Assembly: GCF_003086295.3 (NCBI RefSeq)
Contig: NC_092039.1
Coordinates: forward strand, 74,233,649-74,297,648
Source: Arachis hypogaea
Taxonomy: Eukaryota; Streptophyta; Magnoliopsida; Fabales; Fabaceae
Length of the DNA stretch: 64,000 nucleotides
Reading direction: 5' to 3'
Shown one piece after another: positions 61,557 through 64,000 of the stretch (position 1 is the first letter of the stretch; each line of letters opens with the position of its first letter). The position numbers and the translations under genes are program-made. Below the pieces are notes generated by a model. That model did no database searches. It worked only from the letters and a program-made list of their open reading frames with translations, and was not told where the DNA came from.

Positions 61557-63875
61557 TTAGTGTGTTGTCTCCACACCAAACTTAGAGTTTGGATATGGAA
61601 TTTGAACACCAAACTTAGAGTTTGGTTGTGGCCTCACAACACCAAACTTAGAGTTTGACTGTGTGGGCTCTTCTTGACTCTGAACTGAGAGAAGCTCTTC
61701 ATGCTTACTCTCTTCTGTCACAGAGGGATGGCCATGTGCCTTAAACACAAGGTAGTCCCCATTCAATTGAAGGACTAACTCACCTCTGTTGACATCTATC
61801 ACAGCTTCTGCTGTGGCTAGGAAAGGTCTTCCTAGGATGATGCATTCATCATCTTCCTTCCTAGTGTCTAGGATTATGAAATCAGCAGGGATGTAAAGGC
61901 CTTCAACCTTTACTAGCACGTCCTCTACTATTCCATAAGCTTGTCTCACTGACTTGTCTGCCAATTGTAATGAGAACAAGGCAGGTTGTACCTCAATGAT
62001 TCCCAGCTTCTCCATTACAGAGAGTGGCATCAGATTTATCCCTGACCCAAGATCACATAGAGCTTTTTCAAAGCTCATGGTGCCTATGGTACAAGGTATT
62101 AAGAACTTACCAGGATCTTGTTTCTTTTGAGGTAGAGTATTCTGAATCCAAGTATCTAGTTCACTAATGAGCAAGGGAGGTTCACTTTCCCAAGTCTCAT
62201 TACCAAACAACTTGGCATTCAGCTTCATGATAGCTCCTAAATATTGAGCAACTTGCTCTTCAGTCACATCTTCATCCTCTTCAGAGGATGAATAGTCTTC
62301 AGAGCTCATGAATGGCAGAAGGAGATTTAATGGAATCTCTATGGTCTCTGTATGAGCCTCAGATTCCTTTGGATCCTTATTAGGAAACTCCTTCTTGCTT
62401 GAAGGACGTCCCAGGAGGTCTTCCTCACTAGGATTTTCGTCCTCCTCCTCCCTAGTGCATTCGGCCACTTTGATTAAATCAATGGCCTTGCACTCTCCTT
62501 TTGGATTCTCTTCTGTATTGCTTGGGAGAATACTGGGAGGAGTTTCAATGACTTTCTTACTCAGCTGGCCCACTTGTGCCTCCAAATTTCTAATGGAGGA
62601 TCTTGTTTCATTCATGAAACTGAAAGTGGCTTTTGACAGATCAGAGACAATATTGGCTAAATTAGAAGTGTTTTGTTCTGAATTCTCTGTCTATTGCTGA
62701 GAAGATGATGGATATGGCTTACTATTGTTCAGCCTATTGCGTCCACCATTGTTAAAGCCTTGTTGAGGCTTTTGTTGATCCTTCCAGGAGGAATTTGGAT
62801 GATTTCTCCATGATGGGTTATAGGTGTTTCCATAAGGTTCACCCATGTAATTAACCTCTGCCATGGCAGGGTTTTCAGGATCATAAGCTTCTTCAAAAGC
62901 TGCCTCTCTAGTACTGTTGGATGCATGTTGCAATCCATTCAGATTTTGAGAGATCATGTTGACCTGTTGAGTCAACACTTTGTTCTGAGCCAATATGGCA
63001 TTCAGAGCATCAATTTCAAGAACTCCTTTCTTCTGAGGTATCCCATTATTCACGGAATTCCTCTCAGAGGTATACATGAACTGGTTGTTTGCAACCATGT
63101 CAATGAGTTCTTGAGCCTCTTCAGGCGTTTTCTTCAGGTGAATAGATCCACCTGCAGAATGGTTCAGTGACATTTTCGAAAATTCAGAGAGACCATAATA
63201 GAATATATCTAACATGGTCCATTCTGAAAACATGTCAGATGGACATCTTTTGGTCAGCTGCTTGTATCTTTCCCAAGCTTCATAGAGGGATTCACCATCT
63301 TTTTGTTTGAAGGTTTGAATATCCACTCTTAGCTTGCTCAACTTTTGAGGAGGAAAGAATTTATCCAAGAATGCAGTGACCAGCTTATCCCAGGAGTCCA
63401 GGCTATCCTTAGGTTGTGAATCCAACCATATTCTAGTTCTGTCTCTTACAGCAAAAGGGAAAAGCATGAGTCTGTAGACTTCAGGATCAACTCCATTCGT
63501 CTTTACAGTCTCACAGATCTGCAAGAACTCAGTTAAGAACTGATAGGGATCTTCAGATGGAAGTCCATAAAACTTGCAGTTTTGTTGCATTAAAGCAACT
63601 AGTTGAGGCTTAAGCTCAAAGTTATTGGCTCCAATGGCAGGAATAGAGATGCTTCTTCCATCAAACTTGGATGTTGGCTTTGTGAAGTCACCAAGCATTC
63701 TCCTTGCATTATTATTATTATTATTTTCGGCTGCCATCTCCTTCTCTTGTTCGAAAATTTCTGAAAGGTTATTTCTGGATTGTTGTAATTTAGCTTCTCT
63801 TAATTTTCTCTTCAGAGTCCTTTCAGGTTCTGGATCAACTTCAACAAGAGTGCCCTTTTCCCTGTTCCTGCTCAT
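61557..63875 (-). pseudogene. gag-pro: Element H gag-protease ORF with one TAG
   Basis: ATG at 63875 (MSRNREKGTLVEVDPEPERT). A single frame runs to 61557, broken only by TAG at 62693-62691, where G has CAG. Gag core: VRDRTRIWLDSQPKDSLDSW, KFFPPQKLSKLRVDIQTFKQ, SLYEAWERYKQLTKRCPSDM. The middle region is Asn/Gln-rich, with WRNHPNSSWKD. Protease: FEKALCDLGSGINLMPLSVM near 62040 and CIILGRPFLATAEAVIDVNR near 61810. The tail repeats SKFGV three times. It forms and matures particles. Without RT or integrase it must rely on another element. Confidence 0.88.
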
Positions 63876-64000
63876 ATGAAAGAGAAGAAAACAAGAAAAG
63901 AAAGAGGAATCCTCTATGTCACAGTATAGAGATTCCTTTATGTTAGTAGAAGAAGAAGGGGGTAGAAGAATCCAAATACAAGGGATATAAGAAGTTCGGA
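63876..64000 (-). other. End of the H leader, with hairpin
   Basis: The minus-strand leader next to gag. AGGAATCTCTATA and ATAGAGGATTCCTC (about 63908-63941) form the same bulged hairpin as in G. The rest of the leader is outside the window. Confidence 0.65.

Larger units (their letters stand above)
57457..64000 (-). mobile_element. Element H: gag-protease element, extends past the window
   Basis: Minus-strand order: leader, gag-protease ORF, GGGAGGCAACCC hairpin, palindromes, hairpin module, relic extra ORF with tRNA-Asn-like insert, conserved 3' non-coding block, 3' LTR (59257-57457). Gag and protease are close relatives of G. The 5' LTR and primer site lie outside. It is inserted in G at 57456/57457. 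Confidence 0.87.

Overview
This is repeat-dense plant DNA with no recognisable host gene. All coding sequence in it belongs to transposable elements, and most of that is broken. Several LTRs begin TGATGAGCGGATAATTTATA and carry GGCGTT(N)AACGCC palindromes. From memory this combination is typical of peanut (Arachis) Athila-type Ty3/gypsy families (the FIDEL/Feral group), so I infer an Arachis pericentromeric or intergenic segment. The family names cannot be confirmed here.

Layout. (1) 1-3249 and 10234-11333: remnant of a Tekay/Del-like chromovirus (LTR end, iMet primer site, decayed gag, 3' LTR start). (2) 3250-10233: element A, a gag-protease element inserted in that 3' LTR with an AGTAT duplication. 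Its rear half and the start of its 3' LTR are deleted. (3) 11334-26119: element B on the minus strand, a full-length Athila-like element with two LTRs of exactly 1543 bp once a 3393-bp hAT transposon (12188-15580) is removed from the left one. (4) 26120-29722: element C, a minus-strand 3' part sharing B's right LTR. (5) 29723-39419: element D on the plus strand, joined head-on to C. It is the best-preserved copy, with gag, protease, RT, RNase H, integrase, an extra ORF and a 3' LTR, but no 5' LTR. (6) 39420-42111: decayed chromovirus-like pol. (7) 42112-50937: element F family, with an inverted LTR fragment, gag-protease and a 3' LTR, interrupted by a 3.5-kb Tekay-like solo LTR (45559-49081). 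(8) 50938-52156: AT-rich spacer and a CTC/CTT tract. (9) 52157-57456: element G (plus), a gag-protease-only element, into which element H (minus, 57457 to the window end), of the same non-autonomous type, is inserted.

How the parts relate. B, C and D encode the full enzyme set. G and H encode only gag and protease but carry the same LTR ends, tRNA-Asp primer site and 3' non-coding modules, so they look like non-autonomous partners mobilised by the B/D type. Across B, C, D, F, G and H I see conserved non-coding modules that fold as short hairpins. One, with a GGGAGGCAACCC core, follows the last pol or protease ORF. Another, a 7-8 bp stem followed by AAGTTTGGTGTT, occurs upstream of the extra-ORF position and again directly before the 3' LTR. 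Several stems keep pairing through paired substitutions.

The most unusual signals are 5' tRNA-half-like inserts (Cys-like in B and C, Asn-like in H) at the same site near the start of the extra ORF, tandem three-way-junction folds in the G leader, and the repeated presence of short palindrome arrays in LTRs of at least three families. These calls come from reading by eye. Alignments and covariation statistics were not run.
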